Shown here: one piece after another, positions 1 through 7,139 of the stretch
Numbering within the stretch: the stretch's first letter is position 1
Layout of the letters: every line of letters starts with the position of its first letter
Source of the DNA: Euryarchaeota archaeon UBA550
GTDB lineage: Archaea > Thermoplasmatota > Poseidoniia > Poseidoniales > Poseidoniaceae
NCBI GenBank assembly: GCA_002506705.1
Contig: DAYA01000083.1
Coordinates: 1 to 31,078, forward strand
Reading direction: 5' to 3'
Length of the DNA: 31,078 nucleotides
Translations under genes and position numbers: made by a program
The notes under the pieces: model-generated
Told to the model about the DNA's origin: nothing
Seen by the model: only the letters and a program-made list of their open reading frames with translations
Databases searched by the model: none

Positions 1-285
1 GAAGAAAGAATTACTTGTCGCACTCAAGAAAATTATCCAAAATTCCTTTGCCTGATTCACTAATTCTCTCAATTTATCATAATCACCTTGAAAATCGAAT
101 GACCCCTCGCCTCCATCAATACTTATTGTTGTAGGATTTGGGATTGTAACTTTGAGATTTGACAGCTCCACCTCCTCCGAGTTGTATTTTGGTGATAAGA
201 AATCTTCATGTTTGTCTTTCTCAGCATCTGAGATTGATTTAAAAAGACCTAAGACTCTAAAGAAATTAGTTAGCCACGAGAACAT
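1..285 (-). CDS. Hypothetical protein, C-terminus cut by window edge
   Basis: An open minus-strand frame runs from an ATG at 285 to the window edge with no stop (95 codons seen). The protein begins MFSWLTNFFRVLGLFKS, followed by a charged stretch, then a segment around residues 45-75 rich in beta-type residues (KVTIPNPTTISIDGGEGS), then a hydrophobic or amphipathic stretch near the cut end (KEFWIIFLSATS). A purine-rich GAGGGG lies 5 bases upstream of the ATG, and two TATA-like boxes lie further upstream. I do not recognise the family. The short N-terminal helix could be a membrane-associated segment, but that is weak. It runs in the same direction as the hydrolase gene to its right, behind a gap of 107 bp that carries its own promoter signals. 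Confidence 0.6.
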   Translation of the reverse strand, partial: MFSWLTNFFRVLGLFKSISDAEKDKHEDFLSPKYNSEEVELSNLKVTIPNPTTISIDGGEGSFDFQGDYDKLRELVNQAKEFWIIFLSATSNSFF

Positions 286-303
286 AATATCCCCTCGTGT
301 GCC

Positions 304-334
304 CCATTTATAGTTCATATGCAATATTAAATTA
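304..334 (-). promoter_or_regulatory. Candidate TATA elements of the left-edge gene
   Basis: The 107-bp gap between the left-edge gene and the hydrolase gene is AT-rich. Read on the minus strand it has TTTAATAT (331 to 324) and TATAAAT (312 to 306). An archaeal start site lies about 25 bases downstream of the TATA box. The first box would give a short leader containing the GAGGGG ribosome site, while the second would give a nearly leaderless message. The first fits better. This is inferred from sequence alone. Confidence 0.35.
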
Positions 335-392
335 GATAGGAGATTTCAGTATAATAATCGATAACCACGGGTCCCATTGTAATGGAAGATGG

Positions 393-1871
393 TCATTCTT
401 CTTCGGTTGATTCGGCTTTGTTTTTGATTCTAGGAACTACAACCCACAGCACTCCAATCACGTTTGTGTAGACAAGAGCGTACTCTAGTAGAGGATAGTC
501 ATCTAGAAATGGATTTGTACATACAGTCACTCCTTTCCACCAGGTATCCTGGGGAACTTCTTCTCCGAAAATGAATGTACTACCGAGCATCGGTGTTGCG
601 ATTGTTACGTTTTGCTCGGCTCCGTATGTGGAAACCAATTCCATTGGCTCATACCAGTGGTGCAAAGCTAGTTCGTATTTTGAAATGTGAATTGGGATAG
701 AAACTGACGCATTGAGGTCGATTGCGGCCTGAATTACCTGGTCAGGAAGCATGTGTACTTGTTCCCAAGCAATGTTATACTGCCCTGCATCTAAGAACGC
801 TAAATCGAACGGTCCATACTTTGCTGAGATATTCTTGAATTCCTCCATGTATCCAGTATCACCACTGAAGTAGATGCTCGTATCATAGAATTTGAATACC
901 CAAGAGCCCCATAGGGTTGCACTATTGTCGGTAATTCCTCTACCGCTAAAGTGACGTGATGGAGCGAATGCTGCAAACAAATCATCTGAAACATTGGTCT
1001 CATCATACCAATCAAACTCGACGATCTTATCCTCGTCAATTCCCCATTCCATTAGATGGAACTTTACTCCAAGTGGTACATAGAACATCGAATCTGAAAG
1101 TTTTCTGACCGTATTCTTGTCGAGATGGTCATAGTGGTCGTGAGAGATGAATACATAATCGATTTCTGGCAAGTCATCTACAGTGTATTCATCCTCATAT
1201 GGGAACGGACTTGGGCCTAAGGAAAGAGGTCCTGCTCCACCGGTGCTGAATACAGGGTCCGTGATTATCGAGAACTCATTTGTGTGCAGTAAAACGGTTG
1301 AGTGGCCGAACCAAGAGACGCTGAATTCTCCTTCATCTAAATCCTTTAATTCGAATTTTTGCGAGGGCAGCACCTCATCTGGCGAGCGACAATTGTCGCT
1401 AACCATGTATTGACCTAATGTATCCCAAGTTGATGTTTCATCATTAGATAATGTAGTGGTTTCAACGTTCTCAAAAACCCCATCATTGTAGTTTGGCGAG
1501 TCGTATTCGGGCGCATCTCCACCAAAATCTTCTGAGAAATTTACCACGATTGTTGTTGCTAAAACCATAATCGCAACTAGTACTGCTAGGATTAGCGATA
1601 GGAGTTTGGCTTTCCTCTTTTTACTTGGTTTAGCCAAGTTTTTCTCTTTCTTTGTGAATAGTTTCGTTCTTGTCATCAAGTTGACTGCGAGCCAAAATAC
1701 TGCAATTATAATCAGAATTATATTGATTGAGCGAAGGTTGTTTCCTTCCGCCCACAATACTAGAGAGGTGAGGAAGAGGATGTAGCCTAGAGCATCATTT
1801 CCTGGTTGGAGTAGCCTAGATGAAAACGAAGTTTCCACTGACTTATCAGTAGACGAATTGGCTTCTACCAT
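393..1871 (-). CDS. Membrane-anchored metallo-beta-lactamase-fold hydrolase (NAPE-PLD/RomA/UlaG-like)
   Basis: The 492-residue protein has three predicted membrane helices at the N-terminus (about 28-41, 49-65 and 90-110), an acidic linker, and a metallo-beta-lactamase domain from about 180 to 450. The domain shows SWFGHSTVLLHT, ITDPVFS, the metal-binding HDHYDH at 244-249, a SRHFSGRG segment, FSGDTGY and a late PIHISKYELALHHW. This order resembles the NAPE-PLD/RomA/UlaG branch of the fold, a family of zinc hydrolases acting on phosphodiester or lactone substrates. A further hydrophobic stretch near 462-480 may anchor the C-terminus. The gene starts 19 bp after sdhB, so it may be the last gene of that transcript, but a small hairpin sits in the gap. 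The substrate is unknown. The fold and metal site are certain; the subfamily is a fair guess. Confidence 0.85.
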   Translation of the reverse strand: MVEANSSTDKSVETSFSSRLLQPGNDALGYILFLTSLVLWAEGNNLRSINIILIIIAVFWLAVNLMTRTKLFTKKEKNLAKPSKKRKAKLLSLILAVLVAIMVLATTIVVNFSEDFGGDAPEYDSPNYNDGVFENVETTTLSNDETSTWDTLGQYMVSDNCRSPDEVLPSQKFELKDLDEGEFSVSWFGHSTVLLHTNEFSIITDPVFSTGGAGPLSLGPSPFPYEDEYTVDDLPEIDYVFISHDHYDHLDKNTVRKLSDSMFYVPLGVKFHLMEWGIDEDKIVEFDWYDETNVSDDLFAAFAPSRHFSGRGITDNSATLWGSWVFKFYDTSIYFSGDTGYMEEFKNISAKYGPFDLAFLDAGQYNIAWEQVHMLPDQVIQAAIDLNASVSIPIHISKYELALHHWYEPMELVSTYGAEQNVTIATPMLGSTFIFGEEVPQDTWWKGVTVCTNPFLDDYPLLEYALVYTNVIGVLWVVVPRIKNKAESTEEE

Positions 1872-1874
1872 GAA

Positions 1875-1885
1875 AGGCGGCGCCT
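1875..1885 (-). other. Small GC hairpin in the sdhB-hydrolase gap
   Basis: The sequence AGGC-GGC-GCCT is a perfect 4-bp stem with a 3-base loop. It lies 3 bases before the hydrolase ATG and 5 bases after the sdhB stop. It could weaken translation of the hydrolase or mark a transcript end. It is short and may be chance. Confidence 0.3.
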
Positions 1886-1890
1886 AATTC

Positions 1891-2658
1891 TCACTTTCTA
1901 ACCTTATTGCCAGTGATGACTCTCCAAATGCGCTGTAGAGGGTCGTAGTACCTGTCGACAACTCTCTCCTTCAATTGGATAATCGCATCATCTGTGATTT
2001 GGATTCCAGCTGGACAAACCTCTGTACAGCATCTGGTGATGTTACAGTATTCGACACCGAATTCCTTCTTAATCTCTGGAATTCTGTCCTCTTCATCAAG
2101 TGGATGCATCTCATATTGTGCGAGTCTAACCAAGTTGCGAGGTCCAGCGAACTCATCGAATAGTTGGTGGTCTCTCAAGACGTGACATGTGTTTACACAC
2201 AGGAAACATTCGATACATTCTCTGAATTGCTGAACTCTGTGTGCCTCGTGCTGGTTGAATTCCCAATTTGGTGCCTCAGGTCCCTTGATTGGCTTAATTT
2301 TCTGAGCGACATCATAGTTCCAAGAAACGTCTGTGACGAGGTCCTTGATGTGAGGGAAGGTCTTCATTGGGCGGATTTCAATAGGTTGGTCAGCCGGAGT
2401 TTCTGCAACTACGTCAGACATCCTTGTCATACACATCAACCGAGGACGTCCGTTGATTTCGGCACTGCATGAACCGCACTTTCCGGCCTTACAGTTCCAT
2501 CTAACCGCTAGGTCAGGCTCTTGCTCGTACTGTATTCTGTGCATGCAGTCTAGAATTACCATTCCCTCATCCAATTCGAGTTCATAGTCTTCCATTTCTG
2601 CATCATCGCCTTCTCCACGAAGGACCTTGAATTTCTGATTTTTACCTTTGAGTGACAT
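1891..2658 (-). CDS. sdhB: Succinate dehydrogenase iron-sulfur subunit
   Basis: SdhB passes electrons from the flavin subunit to the membrane subunit of complex II. The 255-residue protein is of normal length. The [2Fe-2S] ligands are C56, C61, C64 and C76 in a CKAGKCGSC motif. The [4Fe-4S] and [3Fe-4S] clusters are built from CIECFLCVNTC (C148, C151, C154, C158) and CNITRCCTEVCPAG (C205, C211, C215). This spacing matches the E. coli pattern, with one extra cysteine at 210. The start codon overlaps the sdhA stop (TGATG) and follows a strong GGAGGTG, so the two are translationally coupled. Function is assigned from motifs and operon position and is secure. Confidence 0.96.
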   Translation of the reverse strand: MSLKGKNQKFKVLRGEGDDAEMEDYELELDEGMVILDCMHRIQYEQEPDLAVRWNCKAGKCGSCSAEINGRPRLMCMTRMSDVVAETPADQPIEIRPMKTFPHIKDLVTDVSWNYDVAQKIKPIKGPEAPNWEFNQHEAHRVQQFRECIECFLCVNTCHVLRDHQLFDEFAGPRNLVRLAQYEMHPLDEEDRIPEIKKEFGVEYCNITRCCTEVCPAGIQITDDAIIQLKERVVDRYYDPLQRIWRVITGNKVRK

Positions 2659-4511
2659 CAGTTGCCACCTCCTTGTTCTGCTGCTCTTTCAGCAATCATT
2701 GCCTTGACTTCATCCAAAGCTTCTTTCAAATCGTCTCTGATTTCCTCAATTGGCTCTTGACGGATCTTGATTTCTCCATTCTCCATCCAACAAATGTTGA
2801 GATTCTTACCCCAGAATTCGTCTTCGTGCCCCGGGAAGTCATCACGGGTGTGTCCTCCACGACTTTCCTCTCTTGCTAGAGCAGCCATTGTAGCTACTCT
2901 TGAGATGTCTACCATGTTCTTGAGGTCTAACGCTTGGTGCCATCCGGAGTTATACTTCCTGCTGGTTCCAGGGAAGCAGGTCTTCTCTCTCTTCGAGAAC
3001 TCATCCAAGTCGGTCAAAGCGGATTCTAATTCATCCTTGACACGGATGATGCCGACCTTTTCTTGCATCATATCACGCATTGCATCATAGATCAGACCAG
3101 GGTTCTCACCTTCGCCTCTCTCGAGAGGTGCGACCATCTCTTTGATTGCCGATTGAACCTGAGATTCATCGATGCTTGGTTGGGCCAAGTCTGCTGCTTG
3201 CTTTGCTGCGTGTTCTCCTGCTCTCTTTCCGAATACGATTAGGTCAGATAGCGAGTTTCCACCAAGGCGATTTGCGCCGTGCAGTCCACTTGCAACTTCT
3301 CCACAAGCGTACAGTCCAGAAACTGTTGTTTCTTGGGTTTCAGCATCGACGATTACTCCACCCATTACGTAGTGTGCGGTTGGGCCGACTTCCATTGGCT
3401 CCTTGGAGATGTCAACACCTGCAAGTTCCTTGAATTGGTGGTGCATTGACGGTAGTTTTGCTAGAATTGCTTCTTCTCCACGGTGGGAGATGTCTAGGAA
3501 TGCTCCGCCGTGTGGGCTTCCTCTTCCTGCCTTTACTTCGCTGTTAATTGCCTTTGCAACGACGTCACGAGTTAGTAATTCAGGTGGGCGGCGAACTGTT
3601 GCAAGTTTGCCGGATACGACTTCCTCGACCCACTGGTCTGATTCCTCAATTGTTTCAGCGTGGTCTCTAGCGAACGCCTCTGGAACATAGTTGAACATGA
3701 AGCGCTCATTTTCGCTGTTCAGGAGTCTTCCTCCTTCTCCACGAACACCTTCAGTAACCAGAATACCTCTCACTGATGGAGGCCAAACCATTCCAGTTGG
3801 GTGGAATTGTACGAATTCCATGTCTCTTAGTTCAGCACCAGCCCAAAGAGCGAGAGCGTGACCGTCACCGGTGTATTCCCATGAACCGGAACATACAGAC
3901 CAACATCTGGTGATTCCACCGGTTGCTAGAACAACCGATTTCGCAGAGAATGCGTGGAAGTCTCCGTCTACTCTTGTGTAAGCAACACAACCAGTTACCC
4001 TGTCTCCTTCCTTCAGTAGGTGACGGACAGTGTATTCTGTGAACATGTCTATTCCTTCGTGGATGCCTCTCTCCTGTAGAGTTCTGATGATCTCTAGACC
4101 AGTAGCGTCTCCAACGTGAGCTAAACGAGGGAATGTGTGTCCACCGAAGTTCCTCTGGTTGATTAGGTTCTTTGTGGTCCTATCGAAAACAGCACCCCAT
4201 TGCTCCAATTCCCTCACACGGTCAGGAGCTTCCTTTGCGTGGAATTCTGCCATTCTCCAGTTTGCAAGCCACTTGCTTCCCTTCATTGTGTCGTGGAAGT
4301 GAACTTTCCAGCCGTCACGAGGGTCTGCGTTCTGAAGTGCTGCAGCACAGCCTCCCTCAGCCATTACAGTGTGTGCCTTGCCTAGAAGTGACTTGGTGAT
4401 GATAGCGGTCTTTGCGCCGCTTCTTGCTGCTTCGATGGCAGCGCGCAATCCTGCGCCTCCAGCGCCGATTACAATTACGTCATATTCGTGAGATGCGAAT
4501 TCTTCAGACAT
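2658..4511 (-). CDS. sdhA: Succinate dehydrogenase flavoprotein subunit
   Basis: SdhA oxidises succinate to fumarate with covalent FAD on the cytoplasmic face of the membrane. In the 617-residue protein the dinucleotide-binding GAGGAG is at 16-21. H47, in KAHTVMAEGG, is the expected FAD-linking histidine. HPTG is at 237-240, and the substrate-site R315 (RRPPELLTRD), H380 (GPTAHYVMGG) and R415 (HGANRLGGNS) are all present. The stretch from VQFHPTGMVWPPS to EVKAGRGSPHGG resembles the actinobacterial Sdh1 type. The ATG at 4511 is preferred because GGAGGTG lies 6 bases upstream; a GTG at 4520 is part of that ribosome site. The sdhC stop ends one base before this ATG, and the sdhB start overlaps this stop. 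Confidence 0.96.
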   Translation of the reverse strand: MSEEFASHEYDVIVIGAGGAGLRAAIEAARSGAKTAIITKSLLGKAHTVMAEGGCAAALQNADPRDGWKVHFHDTMKGSKWLANWRMAEFHAKEAPDRVRELEQWGAVFDRTTKNLINQRNFGGHTFPRLAHVGDATGLEIIRTLQERGIHEGIDMFTEYTVRHLLKEGDRVTGCVAYTRVDGDFHAFSAKSVVLATGGITRCWSVCSGSWEYTGDGHALALWAGAELRDMEFVQFHPTGMVWPPSVRGILVTEGVRGEGGRLLNSENERFMFNYVPEAFARDHAETIEESDQWVEEVVSGKLATVRRPPELLTRDVVAKAINSEVKAGRGSPHGGAFLDISHRGEEAILAKLPSMHHQFKELAGVDISKEPMEVGPTAHYVMGGVIVDAETQETTVSGLYACGEVASGLHGANRLGGNSLSDLIVFGKRAGEHAAKQAADLAQPSIDESQVQSAIKEMVAPLERGEGENPGLIYDAMRDMMQEKVGIIRVKDELESALTDLDEFSKREKTCFPGTSRKYNSGWHQALDLKNMVDISRVATMAALAREESRGGHTRDDFPGHEDEFWGKNLNICWMENGEIKIRQEPIEEIRDDLKEALDEVKAMIAERAAEQGGGN

Positions 4512-4512
4512 A

Positions 4513-5325
4513 TCATGCACCTCCGATTAGAACTAGGCTGAAATCATTGATTATTCCCTTTGAGCATGCGATTGTCCATGCATCTCCGACGAATACCAGA
4601 ATTAGAGAAATCCAAAACCAGAAACCGTGGTCCCTATTGATGATGCTAATTTTTGAGAATAGCGCACCTCTTACCTTTGAGATCCCAGTTGTCCATCGGT
4701 CTAGCATTCCTCCTGCTAGGTGCCTTAGTGCGTGGCAAGAGGTAACGTAGAAGGTCAAACAAACCGCTTCAAGGAATAGAATGATTGTTCCACCTGTGAA
4801 ACCGTATCCGTCATTGGAGAACGTCATTGTATGAGTGATATCCCACCACTTGATGAGCAGGATTGGGATAACCATGTAGAGGAAATAACGGTGAAGATTG
4901 TTGATTAGGAAGAGTCTCTTTTCTCCCTTGTAGCCAATCTTCTTGTTAATTTCTGGTTCATCTACCCAGCAAGCGACAGGACTTGCAAAGAATGTGCGGT
5001 AGTATACACGGCGCATGTAGTAGCAGGTGCCTCTGAATGAGAAAGGAATCCACAGAATCAGAACTGCTGCATTTACCCAGGACGGATGGTCCCATCCAGA
5101 GAACATATCCCAGTCCAATACGTTAGGAGAAAACATTGGTGAGATTACGTGAGCACCGTTGACGTCATAGTCGATGTGGTCAGAGAAAAATACGACACGC
5201 CAAAGAGTCCACAAAACAGCCAATATGAGGCCAATTCCCATCACAGCAGGCTGTGCCCACCAATTGTCAATTCGATCAGTTCTGCCCATTCCATTTAGCA
5301 TCGGTAATTTGAGGCCCTGTCCCAT
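4513..5325 (-). CDS. sdhC: Succinate dehydrogenase membrane subunit, mycobacterial Sdh1 (type F)-like
   Basis: This 270-residue protein has about five membrane helices (26-46, 83-100, 141-159, 178-200, 235-253) and is the only membrane subunit in the operon; there is no sdhD. It carries SFRGTCYYMRRVYYR, NLHRYF and TSCHALRHLAGG, which I recognise from the Sdh1 SdhC of actinobacteria. In M. smegmatis that subunit was reported to hold a Rieske-type [2Fe-2S] cluster in the membrane instead of heme. Candidate ligands here are C101, C119, C197, H145, H198 and H202; I cannot assign which. The longest frame starts at 5361, but that would translate a perfect GC hairpin. The ATG at 5325 lies 15 bases after the hairpin with a GGTG upstream and gives a length close to the 273-residue mycobacterial protein. 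Confidence 0.85.
   Translation of the reverse strand: MGQGLKLPMLNGMGRTDRIDNWWAQPAVMGIGLILAVLWTLWRVVFFSDHIDYDVNGAHVISPMFSPNVLDWDMFSGWDHPSWVNAAVLILWIPFSFRGTCYYMRRVYYRTFFASPVACWVDEPEINKKIGYKGEKRLFLINNLHRYFLYMVIPILLIKWWDITHTMTFSNDGYGFTGGTIILFLEAVCLTFYVTSCHALRHLAGGMLDRWTTGISKVRGALFSKISIINRDHGFWFWISLILVFVGDAWTIACSKGIINDFSLVLIGGA
4518..4524 (-). promoter_or_regulatory. Shine-Dalgarno site that sets the sdhA start
   Basis: GGAGGTG on the minus strand sits 6 bases before the ATG at 4511 and lies inside the end of sdhC. It rules against the GTG at 4520 as the start. Confidence 0.7.
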
Positions 5326-5340
5326 TAGGTACACCAACCA

Positions 5341-5358
5341 CGCCCCCTTTAGGGGGCG
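5341..5358 (-). other. GC-rich hairpin upstream of sdhC
   Basis: CGCCCCC and GGGGGCG form a perfect 7-bp stem around a 4-base loop. It lies in the gap between the aldehyde dehydrogenase stop (5408) and the proposed sdhC ATG (5325), 15 bases before the latter. The same stem occurs upstream of thrS (29032-29048). It could be a translation-control or mRNA-stabilising element for sdhC, or a 3-prime end structure of the upstream gene. No T-tract follows it in the minus direction. Confidence 0.6.
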
Positions 5359-5407
5359 CATGTCACGGGCCAGTCAGGATGGGGTCTTTGACCTGTTCGG
5401 CTGTTGT

Positions 5408-7036
5408 TCATGCAAGAGAAGAGTAGTCAACTTCAGCTTCTACCATCTCAATCTCGTCGACGTCCATCTGTGCGAGTTGTAATTTGCCAGATAGTTCGTC
5501 GTTTACAGCGTGCCAGTAAGAGTACGCTTCGATAACCCAAATTCCAGACTCTCTTGTTCCGTTTCCACTGCCCTTTACACCGCCGAACGGTAGGTGAGCT
5601 TCTGCTCCAGTTGTGGAATTGTTGATTCCGGTCATACCAGCCTTAATCCCAGTCTTGAATCGGTATGCTTCGAGGCGATCATTGGTGTAAATCGCACTTG
5701 AAAGTCCGTATGGTGAAGCGTTTGCTAGGTGTAGAGCGTGGTCGAAGTCATTAGCCTTGACAACGGTAACAGCAGGCCCGAAAACCTCCTCATGGAAACA
5801 ATTCATGTCTTCAGTTACGTCGACATAGACGTGAGGCCACATGAATACACCGCCTTCTGGGCTTCCTTGAAAGTTCTCTGGAGTGTTTCCTGTGGTGATT
5901 CTTCCTTGTCCCCACATTTTCTTTGCTCCGTCTCCTTCAACCATTTCGATTCCCTTTAGGAAGTCTACTGCGTACTTTTCAGACAGCATTGGACCGTATA
6001 ACACGTCTTTGTGCTTTAGAGAATCACCGATTCTTGTAGTCTTGACTTTCGCCATGAATTTCTCCATGAATTCGTCGTAGATATCCTTGTGCAGAATCAG
6101 ATTACCAAGGCTTGTACACCTTTGACCAGCAGTGCCGAATCCACCCCAGTAAGCACCAGCAACAGCGTTGTCGATATCTGCTGATGGCATTACTACTAGA
6201 GGGTTCTTTCCACCCAGTTCTAGACTACAGGAAACCAAGTTTCTTCCACACACTTCACCGATTGCCTTACCGACTTCGGTGCTTCCTGTGAAGGAGATTT
6301 TGTTGATTAGCCCTTCATCGACAGCGTCTACGATGTACTGTCCTGCGCCGCTTCCCTTCCCGTGTACTAGGTTGATTACACCATCAGGCAGTCCAGCCTG
6401 GTGCATCACACGTGCAAGTGCGAAAGATAGGAGGGGAGAATCTTGTGGGGATTTCCAAACGCATGTATTACCACAGATAATCGCTGGAATCATCTTCCAG
6501 AACGGAACTGCTGATGGGAAGTTGCACGCATTGATGATTCCACAAACTCCCAGTGGTCTGCGATAGGTAAAAAGTTCCTTGTCAGGTAATTCGGAATTCA
6601 CGGTTTGCCCGTAAAGTCTGCGTCCTTCAGATTGGAAGAAAAGGCATGTATCAATCGCTTCTTGGATCTCTCCACCACATTCTTTGAGGGTCTTACCAAT
6701 TTCACGAGCCTGCAGGCGAACTAAATCGTCTTTGTATTCCATCAAAAGCCGACCCATGTTGCCGATGATTTGACCTCTGGTCGGTGCTGGAGTTGCAGCC
6801 CAACCGGTCAAAGCTGCACGTGCTGCAGCGATTGCATCATGCACATCGTCTCTAGTTGAGAGGGGGAATTCACCAAGTTCATCTGCTAGTACGGCAGGGT
6901 TTGTGCTAACGAATGTTGATCCATCCGATGCTAGTTTTAATTGTCCGTTGATGATGTTGTAGCCTTTTATTTTAGGCAATCCATCTGGATTTGAGTTGTT
7001 TATCATCTCGAGTCCGGCTTCTAGAATGTGCGGCAT
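5408..7036 (-). CDS. NAD(P)-dependent aldehyde dehydrogenase
   Basis: The protein oxidises an aldehyde to its acid with NAD(P)+. ALDH hallmarks are in order: NACNFPSAVPFWK (oxyanion Asn), WKSPQDSP cofactor region, FTGSTEVG, catalytic-base Glu in LELGGKNP, nucleophile Cys in GTAGQRCTS, and EEVFGPAV near the C-terminus. The closest look is to the ALDH7 or semialdehyde-type branch, but the substrate cannot be read from this. An open frame extends to 7150, overlapping the divergent CDC48 start at 7140, so the true start must lie inside. ATGs at 7036 (542 residues) or 7006 (532) are both plausible and neither has a strong ribosome site. It lies just upstream of sdhC on the same strand; a role in making succinate from succinate semialdehyde is possible but only inferred. 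Confidence 0.9.
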   Translation of the reverse strand: MPHILEAGLEMINNSNPDGLPKIKGYNIINGQLKLASDGSTFVSTNPAVLADELGEFPLSTRDDVHDAIAAARAALTGWAATPAPTRGQIIGNMGRLLMEYKDDLVRLQAREIGKTLKECGGEIQEAIDTCLFFQSEGRRLYGQTVNSELPDKELFTYRRPLGVCGIINACNFPSAVPFWKMIPAIICGNTCVWKSPQDSPLLSFALARVMHQAGLPDGVINLVHGKGSGAGQYIVDAVDEGLINKISFTGSTEVGKAIGEVCGRNLVSCSLELGGKNPLVVMPSADIDNAVAGAYWGGFGTAGQRCTSLGNLILHKDIYDEFMEKFMAKVKTTRIGDSLKHKDVLYGPMLSEKYAVDFLKGIEMVEGDGAKKMWGQGRITTGNTPENFQGSPEGGVFMWPHVYVDVTEDMNCFHEEVFGPAVTVVKANDFDHALHLANASPYGLSSAIYTNDRLEAYRFKTGIKAGMTGINNSTTGAEAHLPFGGVKGSGNGTRESGIWVIEAYSYWHAVNDELSGKLQLAQMDVDEIEMVEAEVDYSSLA

Positions 7037-7090
7037 GAGCCTTCGACTTAGATGAAGAACATGAATGCTTTCATGTGAGAAAATGCGTGA

Positions 7091-7098
7091 CTTAAAAG
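7091..7098 (+). promoter_or_regulatory. Candidate TATA box in the CDC48/ALDH divergent gap
   Basis: CTTAAAAG lies about 45 bases before the CDC48 ATG. With the usual spacing it predicts a start near 7121, leaving a short leader that contains the GGAGGGG ribosome site at 7126-7132. Its complement CTTTTAAG could also serve the aldehyde dehydrogenase gene on the other strand. The call rests on position and base content only. Confidence 0.35.
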
Positions 7099-7139
7099 AG
7101 GTGATTTGCTGAAGAGGTATTACTCGGAGGGGTTTATCC

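Noticed and set aside
5326..5361. N-terminal extension of SdhC to ATG 5361
   Set aside because: It would translate the perfect GC hairpin; the ATG at 5325 gives a family-like length and matches the hairpin-to-start spacing seen at thrS.
6168..6566. A plus-strand frame within the aldehyde dehydrogenase gene
   Set aside because: It is opposite the catalytic region of a well-supported enzyme; low-complexity Ser/Pro content shows a shadow.
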